This document shows, one piece after another, positions 1 through 12,980 of a stretch of 64,000 nucleotides of DNA. The position numbers and the translations under genes were made by a program. The DNA is from Bombyx mori. Lineage: Eukaryota; Arthropoda; Insecta; Lepidoptera; Bombycidae. How positions within the stretch are numbered: the stretch's first letter is position 1; every line of letters begins with the position of its first letter. The stretch covers positions 8,821,501-8,885,500 of the forward strand of contig NC_085121.1 in assembly GCF_030269925.1 (NCBI RefSeq), read 5' to 3'. The notes below the pieces were generated by a model that was given only the letters and a program-made list of their open reading frames with translations, was not told the DNA's origin and did not search any database.

Positions 1-467
1 TTAATACATTATCGCCTGCTACGTTTGCCCTTATCATCCATTTCTTTCCTTTAATGACAGTAAGCTTTAAATATTTTATTTAAAAAAATTCAAATTACAA
101 AAAGACATATTTTATTCAGCATTACACTGTCCAGATTTAACCAATTAACACACCTGTAAGACACCGTTATGTCCCCCAAATGGCTGCTGGTCTAAATTCA
201 CGTTGACACTATTGTTTGTAGACGTAATTACCATAGCAAATTAGTCATACGTGTGATAATTTCAGAAAGTGTTTTTCTTCTCAATACATTATTCTAGCAT
301 CCGCCTTGAGAATTATCGCAATTTAAAAAGCAATTTCTCGTATCAAATATTTTTGTATTCTTAAACGTTCACATTTTTTCTGCAATAATCTTTACAAACA
401 TTATCGCTAAACATTTTAAGTATTGCATTCAATTATTTGGATGAAAAACTGTCAAATATATAATCGA
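1..467. other. AT-rich stretch, nothing recognised
   Basis: No ORF of note, no splice-bounded open frame and no repeat that I recognise. Confidence 0.5.
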
Positions 468-717
468 CTAGCTGTACCCGTCCGCTTCGCTGGGCATTTA
501 AAATTAACATTATTATTTCTCAGCCCCACAAAGATTCTCATCATTAACTACCCCGCAACTGGTGTAGGGAGTCCAACACTCATATAAATATTAGCCTATC
601 CATTAAGTACATGTATTTTCTACATGGATACCAAGTTTCAAGTCAATCGTATGCACGGCTCAGTAGTTATAACGGAACATCCGTAAAAACCACTGTAGAT
701 TTATATATTAGTATAGA
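468..717 (-). mobile_element. Helitron-like nonautonomous element, copy 1 of family A
   Basis: About 250 bp, closely similar to 35996-36244. Read on the minus strand it begins TCTATACTAATATATAAA and ends with a GC-rich segment (GCGAAGCGGACGGGTACAG) and CTAG. The flanks are A before TC and T after CTAG, as Helitrons leave. No coding capacity. Assignment to Helitrons is from termini and target nucleotides only. Confidence 0.6.
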
Positions 718-3370
718 TTATAGTTCAGCCGATTTGGACGCAGGACAAAAACCACAACTTGACGGCAGCTCATTTTGAACTATTTAAATGAGCAATTGTT
801 CTTAAGAAAATAACTGTACAGTAAAATGCGTACAAAAACAACGTCCTGATGATATATCACGGCATTTCGACATATCCGCCTTCATGTTGTGAAGGATCAG
901 GATCGGACCGGTCACGAATCTCCAGCACTATATAAAATATATGTGCTGTTATATTGTTCTGTGTCCGGCTCATTGCATAATGTAGTTTGTTAGGTACCTG
1001 CCGCAACAACGCGGGCGTTGTAAGTATTAGCTAGCTGTAACTACTGTCACAGATTAAATAATAATTACCCGCGCAAAGGTCAGAAAGCATAATGCTGAAT
1101 AATAGACAGAGCAAGCACGTCGAGATACTGCCTACTTAGGACTGCATAGCGTAGGTCGTTTAATCTTGAATGTACAGTTATCTCATCATGTTTTACGCAC
1201 AAAACCGAAATTTCTTAGAAAAAGTTTCATGAAGTAAATAAAATCTTGTAATACAAAATTCATCAATGGATTTTATGTACATGAGTGAAAAGAATAAGTG
1301 CTACGAGATCTATTTGTGATCATTTAAATCGATTGTAAATGATCCCATTGGATTCTTTGGATTTGTGCAATATAATTTTTTTAAATAAAATTATAGAACC
1401 TAAAATTGATATGTGTAAATAATATTTGTGTTTCGAATTGATTGACATTTGTTCATAGACCTACTTTGTGGATTTTAAATTTGAATTTCATGAAATTTAA
1501 ATTTTGTTCTTTTTTTCTATTAGGCATCGCTTGACACATTTATTATTTATTTTCAATTTTACTTTCAAATCAAACATTTTATTGCACTACAGATCTAAAT
1601 TCGGTTCACAATTGTAACCACGATTTTCAGGAAATGCCTTAAAAATAATTATACTAAAGGTTTCTTATACAATTATACAATTCACTATCAGTTCGGATAA
1701 TACACGAATATCTTGAATGCTAGGGTAAGTTTCTTAGATTTCTGTTTTTATTAAACTAAACTAGGCGACCTTAATGCGGTCGTGGTGCGGTGCTGATGTG
1801 GGCGGCTGATGAGAGCGCGCTTGTTAGCATATCTCCGGTCTCCGTGGACCGTAATGGTAAATTCCACGAGCAGTGAGAGTCGATTATCTACGTTATATAT
1901 TCCTCTGGCTACCATTAAAGAAAATTTGGTTAGTTGAGAAACAAATGTATCTAGGGCGTGTGTTAGCATGAAACGAACTGCTATTTCAGTATTCTATTTA
2001 TTTATTTATTCTATTAGGCTCACAATACACATCACAAGCTAAAGATATATAAAAACACACAAATAAAAAGAAACAAAATCTGGCTTGCAACATAAGTTAT
2101 GTGCGCACGACAAAACAAGACATATAGTGCTGAATTTGTATAACAACGTTCCTTACAATTACGACAAAACAACACGATAACGAAAACTAATCTAACGTAT
2201 AATGTAAAGAAAAAAATATATATTCACAATATAATACATTAAACAATTACATTAACCTACCTGTTAATAACATTATTATCCTCTACATTTTATAATTTAA
2301 TATTTTCCTGTAAATCCATAAAAGAGAGCAAAGTAAAGGATTAATGCTTAAATATAAAAACATTATTATACGAATTATAAATTCGTTTTATGCATTAATT
2401 AAGTTTAAAGAGCACATTTTTACGTACAGAATAGACATTATGCATAATTTAACGAATGAATTTGATAACTAAAATAGAAACTAACTCAAGGCGATAAACA
2501 ATCTGACCCATGAAATATTCGAGACAAAATTAGTTTCCTTGATCTGTATGTATACTATATACTTCAGTATTGTTTTTATTATTCTAATAACATTGAACTG
2601 GAAGTCTGACGGTACATTGGAGATATTCAAATTACGGTGAATCGTATTCTGGTGTTCCTGACACCTAAATACCCATTCTATGATTTTATTGTATGTCTAT
2701 TCGTTGATTTGGTTATCTCTTTGTATATTTGTGTGTTCAGGTATCACTCAAAAACGGAGGGACAAAATTAAACAATGCATCACTTATTTAAAACTCCTTG
2801 ATACTAAATGATAAAAACCTGTATATTTCACAAACAAGTGTACCTATTACAATATTAGCTAATTTAGAGTGGATTCATGTGGTTTAATTTTAACTTAACG
2901 CAGGCGGACCCGCAGCACCCGCATAGTACGTTAAAAAGATGAAAAAACCTTTTTGGTGTTAATAGTAGTCATTTTCACCAATTTAACGAAGTCTATTTGT
3001 TGTATTTTAAATTTATTCTTCGTCTACCGCCATTCAGGCATTTATTAGGAAACGGGGCTATTATGTAAATCGTAACATTGTGAGTCACACAAAATTTATA
3101 TGTAGGTACTTATTGCGACCCAAAACAGGATATATGAAGCTATATTCGGCAAATCACGCACGTACTTTTTGACATAACACTACAACATTTATTTAATATA
3201 AACTAAATTTTTAAACGTCTGTTATTGCCAGCACCGTCGCTTGTCACGTGATATGTTACGTGCAGTTTCAAAGCAAGAACGACTTTATATTTTTTGTATG
3301 GTATGCCTCACTAAATGTTATGCCGCTGTACAAAAGCCGGAATGCGCTGATCAATTTTCATAATCGTATG
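718..3370. other. Mostly unassigned AT-rich DNA
   Basis: No convincing gene. A higher-GC patch on the minus strand at 1751-1969 keeps a 72-codon frame open, but shows no clear splice sites and matches no family I know. The rest is AT-rich with many stops. Confidence 0.4.
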
Positions 3371-3384
3371 CCGAATATACAATA

Positions 3385-3660
3385 TTCTTTTCCGTCAGTC
3401 CACTGTTGGACATACAGCACTCCCATAGTTGGACATACAGCACACAGTTGCACTCCCTCAAGCCTCGCCACAAAGATTGGTCCTGCAATATACCTCGTGC
3501 AAATTAGGAATGCCAGTGGCATAGTCAAGCCGCTGCCTACGCAGAAGACTCATCTCTAACCCCGCTTGAAGAAGGACACGTCATGCTTTGTTACGTATGG
3601 CCTTCGAGCATAAGCCGTCTAAGACTACATTGAAGTCGCTCACGATTAACTTAGGACAAC
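3385..3660 (-). mobile_element. Probable LINE fragment (RTE-like)
   Basis: Contains the phrase GTCCACTGTTGGACATA, common in lepidopteran LINE remnants, with a short internal duplication (GTTGGACATACAGCAC at about 3406 and 3428). No intact frame. Family and strand are tentative. Confidence 0.3.
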
Positions 3661-3696
3661 GACTAAACACTCATACTAAAATACTTTTTATATTTA

Positions 3697-3892
3697 TTTT
3701 TTTCCTACCTATTCGCTGGTAGCCTAAGGGGCTATTCCAGCTACGACCTGACGGGTAGGTGAGCTCACGGGCTCAACCTGAGAGAATTTGCTAACACTAG
3801 CCCCAGCAAGAGCATTGCTTCGCAGAGCTTACCACCGGATCCGAATCGAGACCCACTGAGAAGATCCAGCGAGAAGCTCAGTGAGCTAACCG
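3697..3892 (-). mobile_element. 5'-truncated LINE 3' end, family B
   Basis: Begins on the plus strand with a T run followed by CCTACCTATTCGCTGGTAGC. This is a minus-strand 3' end with a poly(A) tail. Recognisable relatives start at about 5624, 18790, 21040 and 28268. The family resembles abundant silkworm LINEs of the BMC1/L1Bm type, but the name is from memory and unconfirmed. Confidence 0.55.
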
Positions 3893-3899
3893 AAATACC

Positions 3900-5615
3900 A
3901 TCAATACTCAAGACGAAAAATATGGATTAGATATTAGGGAGCAAAGTAGGAATAGTGAGTTTACTACGATTGTTAGAACTGACGCGAGACTTGGTATAAG
4001 AATTTCATATCCCGTTAGAGTTTACAAAATTAAGTTTCAAAATTAATATCGTGTCGACTTTTATCGATTTTATAAAAAAAGTTAAGAAGTGAAATGAAAT
4101 TCTGATGAATTTAAAATTCATTATTTAAAATTACATAGATGAAACGTTATATATAATTTTGAACAAAAAATACGCTTAGCATTTGTGATAAGTTAACATA
4201 TATACATATACTGCTTACTTTAAACATATGTTATTTTACTTCGAAAAATCATAACAGCTAACGTCGTATCATGGCAGCTAGCATTTGATGAAATTCTACT
4301 TCGTTTCTACATTTCTACTACAAAACGCCTCATTGAAAGTAAGACATAATTTCAGTACTTTGTTATACGACAGTATTGTATATTTATTTAACGTCTTGTT
4401 GATTAGAATACATTACAAATTTGTTTCATATGAAATTCTTTCAAATGCTCTGTTTTAGGCGAGAAAGCAATAACTTTTAAAAGGATAAAACCATGGGCTT
4501 GTGAACAAATTATTAAAGACACTCAATAGTTCGTTTCCCTCAATAACTTCTTTGTGCAGAGCATTTAAGCAAAAATTATTTTAAATGCAATAATTAATTA
4601 TCATAAATATGCACACAAATAACACATTCACAAAATACGTATAATAATAATAATCTGGAATGTGATTAATATACTTTCACCGTGTAGTCTCGCGATTATT
4701 TCACTTTGGACTTTTTGTGAGGACTGAACCGAAAAACGAAATTACATTACGTACAGTTGTACTTTTTTTTTCTTTCTAAAACGAGTAAACGAAACACTAT
4801 AAAAATAAAATAAAATATGTTAAATAAAATAACTAAGACATTCCAAGCTGAGCATTAAATGAAACATTGTAACTAACATTCGAACTAAAAACTAAGCCCT
4901 CTATGCGCTTACACACGACGTAGCTAACCCAATTACGCGACTATCTCCATGTAGGCCTTCAATAATTAATTCAAAAAACGACTCCTAGCAGCTCTCATCC
5001 CATAACAGGCAATTATGCAACACCGTTTTTGGAATTTTCGTGAATCCATCAACTAGACGACCTGTTAATCTAAATCCATTCGAAACGCGTCATTGAAGAA
5101 TCCTTAATTAAAATTCCTCAGAATATGCTTTGTATACAATCTTAAACGCAAAAAAAAGAATTTACATATGTTTGGAAGGGATTAAGTTAGGATTTTTTTT
5201 AAGTATTATAATAATCCTCATTACATTTTAGTTATTAATAGTCCAAAATGTAATGTGAATGAAACCGTTTGTCGTTAGAGCGAAGACGGCGTGTAGTATA
5301 CGGCAATAGTCGCCGGCTGACCGCAGCCGGATGTTCTTCGGCAAATGCACAATCACACTAACACAAACTCTCACGAATTTTTCTCCCAACACTTTCACGT
5401 CTTCCACTAATTATTATCCACTTTATCGGGCATCTTCAATTTGATTTACGTCTCGCTCATACAGTTATATTGGTACACTTTTTCTTTTCAAACTAATTTT
5501 TGATAATTTTACGTTTGGCTTGTGATTCTGACGGAGCGGGTTACGGTGCCGTGGTACTACCATCATCTGTCACACCTCATCTACGGTAATATTACATATT
5601 TTTTGGGGACAATTG
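3900..5615. other. AT-rich stretch with one GC-richer patch
   Basis: No gene recognised. Positions 5280-5345 and 5530-5590 are richer in CpG than the surroundings and could be a promoter or untranslated exon. There is no open frame or splice structure to support this. Confidence 0.3.
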
Positions 5616-5621
5616 TATCTT

Positions 5622-5668
5622 TTTTTCCTACCTATTCGCTGGTAGCCTAAGCGTCTGTTCCAACTAAC
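5622..5668 (-). mobile_element. Very short LINE 3' end fragment, family B
   Basis: T run then CCTACCTATTCGCTGGTAGC, as at 3697, but diverging after about 45 bp. Severe 5' truncation. Confidence 0.45.
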
Positions 5669-5695
5669 TGGATTAATCGATTGCGATACTATGCA

Positions 5696-5737
5696 GACAC
5701 ACACACAGAGACACACACACACTCACGTACACACAAA
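5696..5737. repeat. Imperfect (AC)n microsatellite
   Basis: Alternating AC dinucleotides with GAG and CTCACGT interruptions. Confidence 0.85.
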
Positions 5738-5939
5738 ATTACAATTAAGCATTTTTCACAAACCTTAACGCAAAAGGCGTTGGTTACTTTCGGTTATAAA
5801 ATCATTTATGTACGTAAGTAATTAATCAAAACGACTACTTAATTCTCGACAATGGAAAGCACGATTAGGATGACGCTGAATTATAAAAAAGGAGATTAAC
5901 TTTTAAAGAAAATCAGCACATAGAATTCTGCTTTGTCCT

Positions 5940-6222
5940 AGAAATGTTTTATCCTCTCGGAGAGGTGGAGGACCTTGGCCCTCCTCGTCCCTCTCTTCCT
6001 CTCAGGAGGCGCCGGAGTCCGACATAACCCGGTTCGTTACACCCCCGGACCGGGTAACCGTAAATGGATTCCCCAGCGTAAAAAAAAAACGCTCTAGCTT
6101 GGAGGCGCTCGGGTAGCCGTTAGCAAATCCCGCCCCTTCTGGCTGAGCCCTTGCTCGCCCACCTGTCCTTGTGAAACCGGAAAAGCCTCCGACCACAAGA
6201 AAACCCTCAATCATAAAAAAAG
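5940..6222 (+). mobile_element. LINE 3' end fragment, family C
   Basis: GC-rich 3' untranslated-type sequence ending CCCTCAATCATAAAAAAAG. Its distal half is shared with 21315-21450 and, more distantly, with the block ending near 63970. The clade is not resolved. A 110-codon minus-strand frame across it shows no domain and is judged non-coding. Confidence 0.5.
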
Positions 6223-6364
6223 TATTTTTTTGTATATTCAGGGGTGTAGCTTGAAACTTAAGCCAACTGTTTAATGGAAGACTACACCTTCGTGTCTTAA
6301 CATAAGCGAAATTTAAGTGATGACTTCTTAACACTATAATAGATTATTCGTCTGCCATTCGTGA

Positions 6365-6675
6365 GGCGTTCGCTCCTGGCCTTTTCATTTTTCATTATTA
6401 TTATTATTTATTTGAATTGTATTTTTTTGACTTGTTTTTTTGTATACTGTAAATATGTTTTCTTGTTTAAAAAAAAGAAAATAGTTGAGAAAATACAAAA
6501 AAAAAAAAAGCCCGCTGAGTTTGTTTCGCCGGTTCTTCTCAGGACTGTGGCTTTTTTTGGAACCGGTGGTAGAGTTAACATTTTCTTTTACATTTTGACA
6601 TTCAACAAGTGTGTTTTTGATGACATCCAAGTTGAAATAAATGATTTTGAATTTGAATTTGAATTTGAATTTACA
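6365..6675 (+). mobile_element. LINE 3' end with (TTTGAA)n tail
   Basis: Contains the block CCCGCTGAGTTTGTTTCGCC, GGTTCTTCTCAGG and GAACCGGTGGTAGA, then AAATAAATGATTTTGAA and a hexameric TTTGAA tail. This arrangement marks the 3' end of a widespread insect LINE. A reversed fragment of the same family lies at about 26740-26800. Small frames across it are judged non-coding. Confidence 0.5.
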
Positions 6676-6742
6676 TTAAAAAAATATAAATAAATAAAAC
6701 AAAAAAAAGTGTTTAAATAATAGTAGTGTATTATCCGACTGT

Positions 6743-6993
6743 ATTGTGCTTTATAGAAAACTCAACTAAAAAATAAAAAATAAATTTTAATAAATTTAAA
6801 TTGAAAATAGTGTAAAATATATTTTATTGTAAAAAAGCGTGGAGTGCATGGTGTAAATATATATAGCTATAAATATTTTTCTGACAGATATGCTTTTAGC
6901 TTTTTTTTAAATAAAATATATTTTACACTAGTTTCAATTTAAATTTATTAAAATTTATTTTCTATTTTTTGGTTGAATTTTACATAAAAGCGT
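6743..6993. mobile_element. Hairpin MITE
   Basis: Two arms of about 80-90 bp are inverted complements (left from CTTTATAGAAAACTCAAC, right ending GTTGAATTTTACATAAAAG), enclosing a short centre. This is the fold of a short nonautonomous DNA transposon. The target duplication is not clear. Confidence 0.55.
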
Positions 6994-7268
6994 ATTTTTA
7001 AAACTATTAAGTACTTTAACATCAATTCCCGCTTTATCGACTATAGATAAAAATTATATAAATTGGCAAAAATCTTATTTTGCAAATTGAATAATGGAAT
7101 AATCTTATCAAATAAGTGTATTGTCATCGGTCCTCGATAAATCTACAAAGTTTGAATGAAATCTGGCCGTTTAAAGTGGGTCAAAATCGCGTCTAAAGGA
7201 GTCTGTTACAAATATACAAACATACATTTTATTCTTCTTTACTTACATTATATTCTTCTTACATTCTT
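6994..7268. other. AT-rich spacer, nothing recognised
   Basis: Short AT-rich gap before a Bm1 copy. The 62-codon frame from 7156 runs into the SINE and is not a gene. Confidence 0.4.
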
Positions 7269-7270
7269 TT

Positions 7271-7516
7271 CTGGTGGTAGGACCTCTTGTGAGTCCGCGC
7301 GGGTGGGTACCACCACCCTGCCTATTTCTGCCGTGAAGCAGTAATGAGTTTCGGTTTGAAGGGCGGGGCAGCCGTTGTAACTATACTGAGACCTTAGAAC
7401 TTATCTCAAGGTGGGTGGCGCATTTACGTTGCAGATGTCTATGGGCTCCAGTAACCATTTAACATCAGGTGGGCCGTGAGCTCGTCCAACCAGTTAAGCA
7501 ATAAAAAAAATAAAAA
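7271..7516 (+). repeat. Bm1 SINE, 5'-truncated
   Basis: Begins CTGGTGGTAGGACCTCTTGT, proceeds through the standard Bm1 3' half (GCCTATTTCTGCCGTGAAGC, TCTATGGGCTCCAGTAACC, GTGGGCCGTGAGCTCGTCC) and ends in an A-rich tail. The tRNA-like head is missing. Compare the full copy at about 27271-27722. Confidence 0.9.
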
Positions 7517-8000
7517 CATACAAGTGAAGCTAATATAAAGCGTGTAAAAACGTAACTATTACCCGTAAAAGTAGTTTTAATTTTGTTTGAAATGTTTAAG
7601 CGCAGTTTGCAATTCTAACGTATACAGGCCGCTAAACGCATATTAATCTTTGACCCGCTGGATATTTCTCTCATCTTCAATTTACAAACATTAATGTGGA
7701 ACATAAGTGTGGCAACATTTTCTATGTTATCAGCTTTATAATACAAAGTTAATGAAGAAAAGCTGCTTAACTTTTACGAGCCATTTTGTCCTAACAGAAA
7801 TTACTGTAGTAGCTTACAAAACTTTATATGAACGTTGACGGTATAAAAGCTTAATCGAAAGTCATTAATTACATAATTGTACAAGGAAACAAATTTCTAG
7901 TATTATCAGTGCAAGACGAACTTTTGAAATAATCATTATTATAGGAAACTTTATCGTACCCTTCTATTTCAGTCACGACTTAAATGTATGTAATATATAT

Positions 8001-8252
8001 CTAGTGGTAGGACCTCTTGTGAGTCGGCACGGATGGGTACCACCACCCTGCCTATTTCTGCCGTGAAGTAGTAATGCGCTTCGGTTTGAAGGGTGTGGCA
8101 GCCGTTGTAACTATACTTGAGACCTTAGAACTTATATCTCAAGGTGGGTGGCGCATTTACGTTGTGGATGTCTATGGGCTCCAGTAACCACTTAACACCA
8201 GGTGGGCTATGAGCTCGTCCACCCATCTAAGCAATAAAAAATTTAAAAAAAA
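8001..8252 (+). repeat. Bm1 SINE, 5'-truncated
   Basis: Same start point and body as the copy at 7271, with scattered substitutions and an A-rich tail. Confidence 0.9.
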
Positions 8253-8348
8253 TGTAACAACAATGTTTCTTTTAAAAAGTAGAGTAATCTGTAAAAAAAG
8301 ATATCGTCCCCATTTGTAATAGCTTTCTTTATAACTATTTACTATTTA

Positions 8349-8580
8349 ATGGTGGTATGGCGTCATGTAAGCCCTCATGAGTAGTTATCACCTCTTCGCC
8401 TATTTCCGCCGTGAAGTAGTAATGCGTTTCGGTTTGAGGGATGGGGCAGCCGTAGTATTGTAAAGACTGAGACTTAGAATTGATATCTCAAGGTGGGTGG
8501 CGACATTTACGTTGTTAATGTCTATGGGCTCCGCTGATCACTTAACGCCACGTGGATCATGTGCTCGTCCACTCATCATA
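8349..8580 (+). repeat. Diverged Bm1 SINE
   Basis: Bm1 3' half with many substitutions (CCGCCGTGAAGTAGTAATGC and TCTATGGGCTCCGCTGATC are recognisable). It lies about 100 bp after the previous copy but is clearly older. Confidence 0.8.
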
Positions 8581-10137
8581 TATTTATTTTTAAACCTATT
8601 TGAATAATGCAAATATTGTTTAAACAGCTTTCTTAGTGGGCCAACGGGCTAGACGCTGTGGAGTGCACCGAGTTATTATTTGAGATTGTCTCATTATCTT
8701 TGACCAGGGTATCACGCTCCATCGCATCAAATTTCATTCCTGCTACCTGGTGCCACTGCGTGTATTCACATAGAGTTGTTCAGAGAAAAAAAGTATCACA
8801 TACCATATAGCCCTGAAATTAATTGCCCTCCGTGGTGTAGAGTGGTGTAGCTTTATCTTTACCTTTGTTTAAACGAAAAATCTCTTTTTATGTTCATAAA
8901 TCTAAAAAAGGTACAATATGCTTATCTCTAAATTTGGTTACTATTTAATCGACCGACTGATCTATGTACAGTTATTGGATCAATGAAAGGAGGGCGCGCT
9001 TCGTCTCAAAAAATTCGTGTTTTTTTATGCAATTAGCAATAGTTACGGCAAAGTGTGGCTGAAATTTTCTAGAGTAAAATGAAATATTTTTATTCTGTTC
9101 ACTAGTTCAGTTGATTTAGGAAACGACCTTGTATTTTACGGTGGACCGTGATTTTCATTATAATATTTATTCAGTAACAAATATATGTCGGGAAGTGGCC
9201 AATATAAAAGACTTCAACGCGCTTCAAGAGTCTTTTAACTAAAATTGAGTTTGGCAACACAAACATTCACATATTAAGCGATTCAATTCTTTAGATATCA
9301 CGAATGCAGTGACTTTATCTCAAACAATATATACAGTTAAGCTTATCGTAAGCTTGGGCGATTTCCACCGGTGCAAACAAACACGGATTCTGTTTTGAAA
9401 AATAGGTTAGTCGTTATTCTCATGCAGTCAAGACTTCAGCCACGTCTCAATTGATTACACCCTACGTTATGTATGTAAATAATTGAATGTGACAAACACC
9501 AAGCTCTATCGGGAGCTACCTCACTAAAATAACACCCGAAACGGATCGATCGCCGTTAAAATACACAAATGTACAGACAGAAAGTTTCATTGACATTCTT
9601 GCTATATGTAAACCAAGACAAATGTCTTCTTCGCTTTTAGAAACGAACAAAAGTGAAAATTAAAGAACTGTAAGCGCAAATGCTCAAAAACATTTTGTTT
9701 GACTAAGCCGTCATCTGTCAACTGTCAACAACAATACAAATAAAAGATTTTGACACGTGTCAGCAGCATTTAATTTCACATATCATTTCAACAGCACATC
9801 AACGTCTTCTATTAAAAAAAAATGTGACGTAAAGTGTTCAACGTAACTCTACGTAAACTCTACACTCTACGTATAGAGTACATACTTAACCTTAAATAGA
9901 ACTGAGAGTTAAAGATACATATGCGTTATCATATATATTGTATTTTTGGTTTATCTTTTTATTTATAGTATATTGGCTTATATGGGCAGACCAGAAGTCA
10001 TAGATACATTGAATACCATTTCCTTGAGTAATGCGATCGGCCTTTATTACAATCGAAAACAGGAACGGCTATCCTACTACTTCAATTGCAATGAATACGC
10101 GTCAAAAATATGCAAATGCACCACTAACCATGAATTC
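8581..10137. other. Unassigned AT-rich DNA
   Basis: No repeat family I can name and no convincing exon. The frames at 9946-10222 are short and overlap the start of a Helitron-like element. Confidence 0.4.
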
Positions 10138-10141
10138 AAAT

Positions 10142-10410
10142 CTATACTTCTATACTAATCTATACTTCTATACTAATAATAATCTTATAAAGAGAGAAGA
10201 TTTGTTTGTTTGTTTGTATTGAATAGGCTTCGAAACTGCTAAACAGATTCGAAAGATTATTTCACTGTTTGGAAGCTACACTATTCCCGAGTAACATAGG
10301 CTATAATCTTTTTTGAAAAAAATAGGGATCCTTACTAAAACTCCAATAATGTAACCCAATGTGTAATAAAATTACCTAAAATATTATTTACATCGCGGGC
10401 CCTGCTAAAA
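10142..10410 (+). mobile_element. Diverged Helitron-like element, family D
   Basis: Contains AAGATTTGTTTGTTTG, AGGCTTCGAAACTGCT and AACATAGGCTATAAT, as in the cleaner copies ending at 11055 and 30343. A TCTATACT-type start appears twice just upstream. The end (GCGGGCCCTGCTA) is eroded. Confidence 0.5.
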
Positions 10411-10849
10411 CTATTGATGATAGAATTAAATAATGTACTACGTCTTTGTAGAACATATTATTATTTACAAAAAGTGTCGCAACAGCATATCTCTAACTAC
10501 TATAGTTGTGCCGCAATAAGTGTTCTTTTATTTAAAAAAATAAAACAACGTCAAATATCTTTGAAATTTTTGTCAAAGACCTGAGCGGAGCCGGAGCGGG
10601 CCGCTTGTTATTAATATATCAGTAAGATAGAAACGAATCAATTCTAAGTAACTGAACAATAATAATATTTTCGATGCAATAGGTATGGAAGCGATCGATC
10701 TTACATTGTATTCTTGATTGTAAACATCGTGCTTAAAGAAAGTTCACGATCGAAAATTCAATAAAAGAGACCGTGCAATTCTGTTAATCCCATCGAAGTG
10801 CAGGTCCGAGGGACCGCTGACCACGCTATATAGCATATAATATAATATA

Positions 10850-11055
10850 TTATAAAGAGGAAAGATTTGTTTGTTTGTTTGTTTGTTTCGAATAGGCTCC
10901 GAAACTACTGGACCGATTTGAAAAAATCTTTTTCCATTAGAAGCCGACATTGTCCCTGATGAACATAGGCTACTTTTAAAAAAAAAAAAAAAAATATTTT
11001 TTTGGTTTCATGTGTGTTTTAATGTTTCCGAAGGGAAGCGAGGGTGGGTCGCTAG
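10850..11055 (+). mobile_element. Helitron-like element, family D
   Basis: Shares GAGGAAAGATTTGTTTGTTT, GGCTCCGAAACTACTGGACC and GATGAACATAGGCTAC with 30125-30343. The 3' end is GC-rich GAAGCGAGGGTGGGTCG, then CTAG followed by T, as expected for Helitrons. Confidence 0.6.
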
Positions 11056-11056
11056 T

Positions 11057-12370
11057 ATAGCATATTTTTCGAAACAATAACTTAGCAGCATTAGTCCAAT
11101 TTTTTCGGAACTTATATATATATATACATATTTGTGTATGTAAGGTCCGAGCGACCACTGACCGCGCTAAACTCACTCAAACAAAACTGACATTAATTTT
11201 GATTATTAGTTTTAAGCATATAGCGATTTTTAAGAACAAAAGTTTAGCAGCGTTAGTCCAAATTGTTCAGAGCCTATATATATTTATGTGTTCATGTACC
11301 TATATAAATGTAAATACATGTAATAATAATACATACAGATAGAATAAGGCATTGAAATGACACACCACGAAACTGTTATCCTGCCCCTAAAATAATATAT
11401 TATATTAACAGCATTTGTTTCTTAGCAAACGCACCCCTCATAATTTATCAAAAAGTAATTATTGGAGTAATAATAGCATTCGATTTTTAAAACTATCGGT
11501 TACAAATAGGCATTTCAAATTAAAAGTGTTCAATGGAATGTGAATTAGAATCAAACCTGATTAAGTTTGATATACATACATTGACGCATTTTGTCTGCTA
11601 TTTCCGTCATCAGCTCTACTTGTATACTCAATATCAATATTAAACTCAATTTAATTCATAAAAATCTGTCATATGACAAAACGTGTTGTTTGTCACGATT
11701 TTCTTGATTTTCTCGTAGCTGTATCTCTGTTCGATGATTGTATGAAGTATCATTAACCGTAGAACAAATCGTTAGGTGAAGGATATATGTACACATATGT
11801 ATTGTTCACAATGATCAGAGACCGCGCCTCCGCACACGCACTCCTCTGACTCATTACTCGAAATTCCGCTCGCGATTGCGTGAGAGCGACATCAAACAAA
11901 TCGTTATGTATCTTGAATATATACGTTAGAACGTGGTTATGTTTTTGTTTAGAGTAACTAGGAGCAATCATGTTGATGTGATGCTCTATGATACTTTCAT
12001 TCCCAGTTAATACCTAGGTACCTAACTATGCGAATTTAGAGTTCCGCCATTATGGTCTATAATGACATTGTTTGTCAAATTACTTAAATAAGTACATTAG
12101 GTCACTTATAACATTTCTAGTAACGATTTACGAAAGCTCACTTAGTAATCTGTCTATTGTTCTAAACTCCTCACTGAACTTCGTAATGCTAATAAAAATT
12201 AGAATACGTACTAACGGACACGCAAGAAGTGAAGTTTTATTTAAAAAAAATTACGGTAAACAATAAATTAAATCACATACTATCCAACGTTCAAAAAAAT
12301 TCACGATAATAATTTACGCTTATAAATTTCTTATACCCACTAATTGTATTCACACGTTCCCACGTTCAGA
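11057..12370. other. Unassigned AT-rich DNA
   Basis: Short direct similarity exists between about 11060-11170 and 11215-11290 (TTAGCAGC(A/G)TTAGTCCAA), suggesting an old local duplication. No gene recognised. Confidence 0.35.
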
Positions 12371-12434
12371 TACGGCTCAATTGACTGTCGGTTGCCGCGT
12401 GGTGCTGTTCCAATATTTAATATTTATTTTTAGC

Positions 12435-12592
12435 AAAATTGCCGTGAGCGTGTGCGTCCGCGGTACCGATGAGGCGATTACAACATCGATAAGTCGCCGG
12501 GTACGTAGCGTGACGGCACTCGTGATTAACTTACCCTCAAGGAATGCTACCGTCAACGATATTTCATCAATAGGTGCTTCATTTGCAACCCT
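12435..12592. other. Possible coding patch, strand unresolved
   Basis: A CpG-richer patch carries long open frames on both strands. On the plus strand, an acceptor-like TTATTTTTAG at about 12434 is followed by 22 open codons and a GTACGT donor-like site. On the minus strand, a TTTTTAG acceptor-like site is followed by an open stretch reading VANEAPIDEISLTVAFLEG and a GTAAGT donor. No family recognised. Both may be chance; at most one strand can be the exon. Confidence 0.2.
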
Positions 12593-12649
12593 AAAAATCT
12601 CATGAAAAAACAAAAAAAAAATCTTTTTTTTTCCTACCACTCTTTTTTC

Positions 12650-12980
12650 TTATTTTTCGACCGACAGTTTAGTTATTTGAAGAAAGCATCGAACGAGATG
12701 CTTGACCAAGATCGTTTTTTGTACAGTTTCGCTAGCGGCCCCTTGTACAAAATGTCTAAGTGCTTAAATAACAGTTTGAAGTTCGTTTGTGAAAATCTTA
12801 AATACGAGTGTGAGCTTCGTGTGTCATTTTGATCTTGTTTATATAAAGAAAACGACGCAGAATCACGCCACGTATCTATCGTCGTATTGGGAACACAAAC
12901 ACATCTAAACTCTGCGTTAGTTATTCAACAGCATAAGAACACAAAATAATACCTTTATTAAAAAAAAATGTGTAAATCTA
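12650..12980. other. AT-rich spacer, nothing recognised
   Basis: A plus-strand frame of 76 codons (12602-12832) is low complexity at its start and matches no family I know. Confidence 0.35.

Noticed and set aside
1751..1969. 72-codon minus-strand frame as a C-terminal exon
   Set aside because: Composition is slightly coding-like, but there is no clear acceptor, no recognised domain and no partner exon.
6361..6693. 110-codon plus-strand frame rich in Phe, Ile and Lys
   Set aside because: It runs through a LINE 3' end and its hexameric tail; low complexity.
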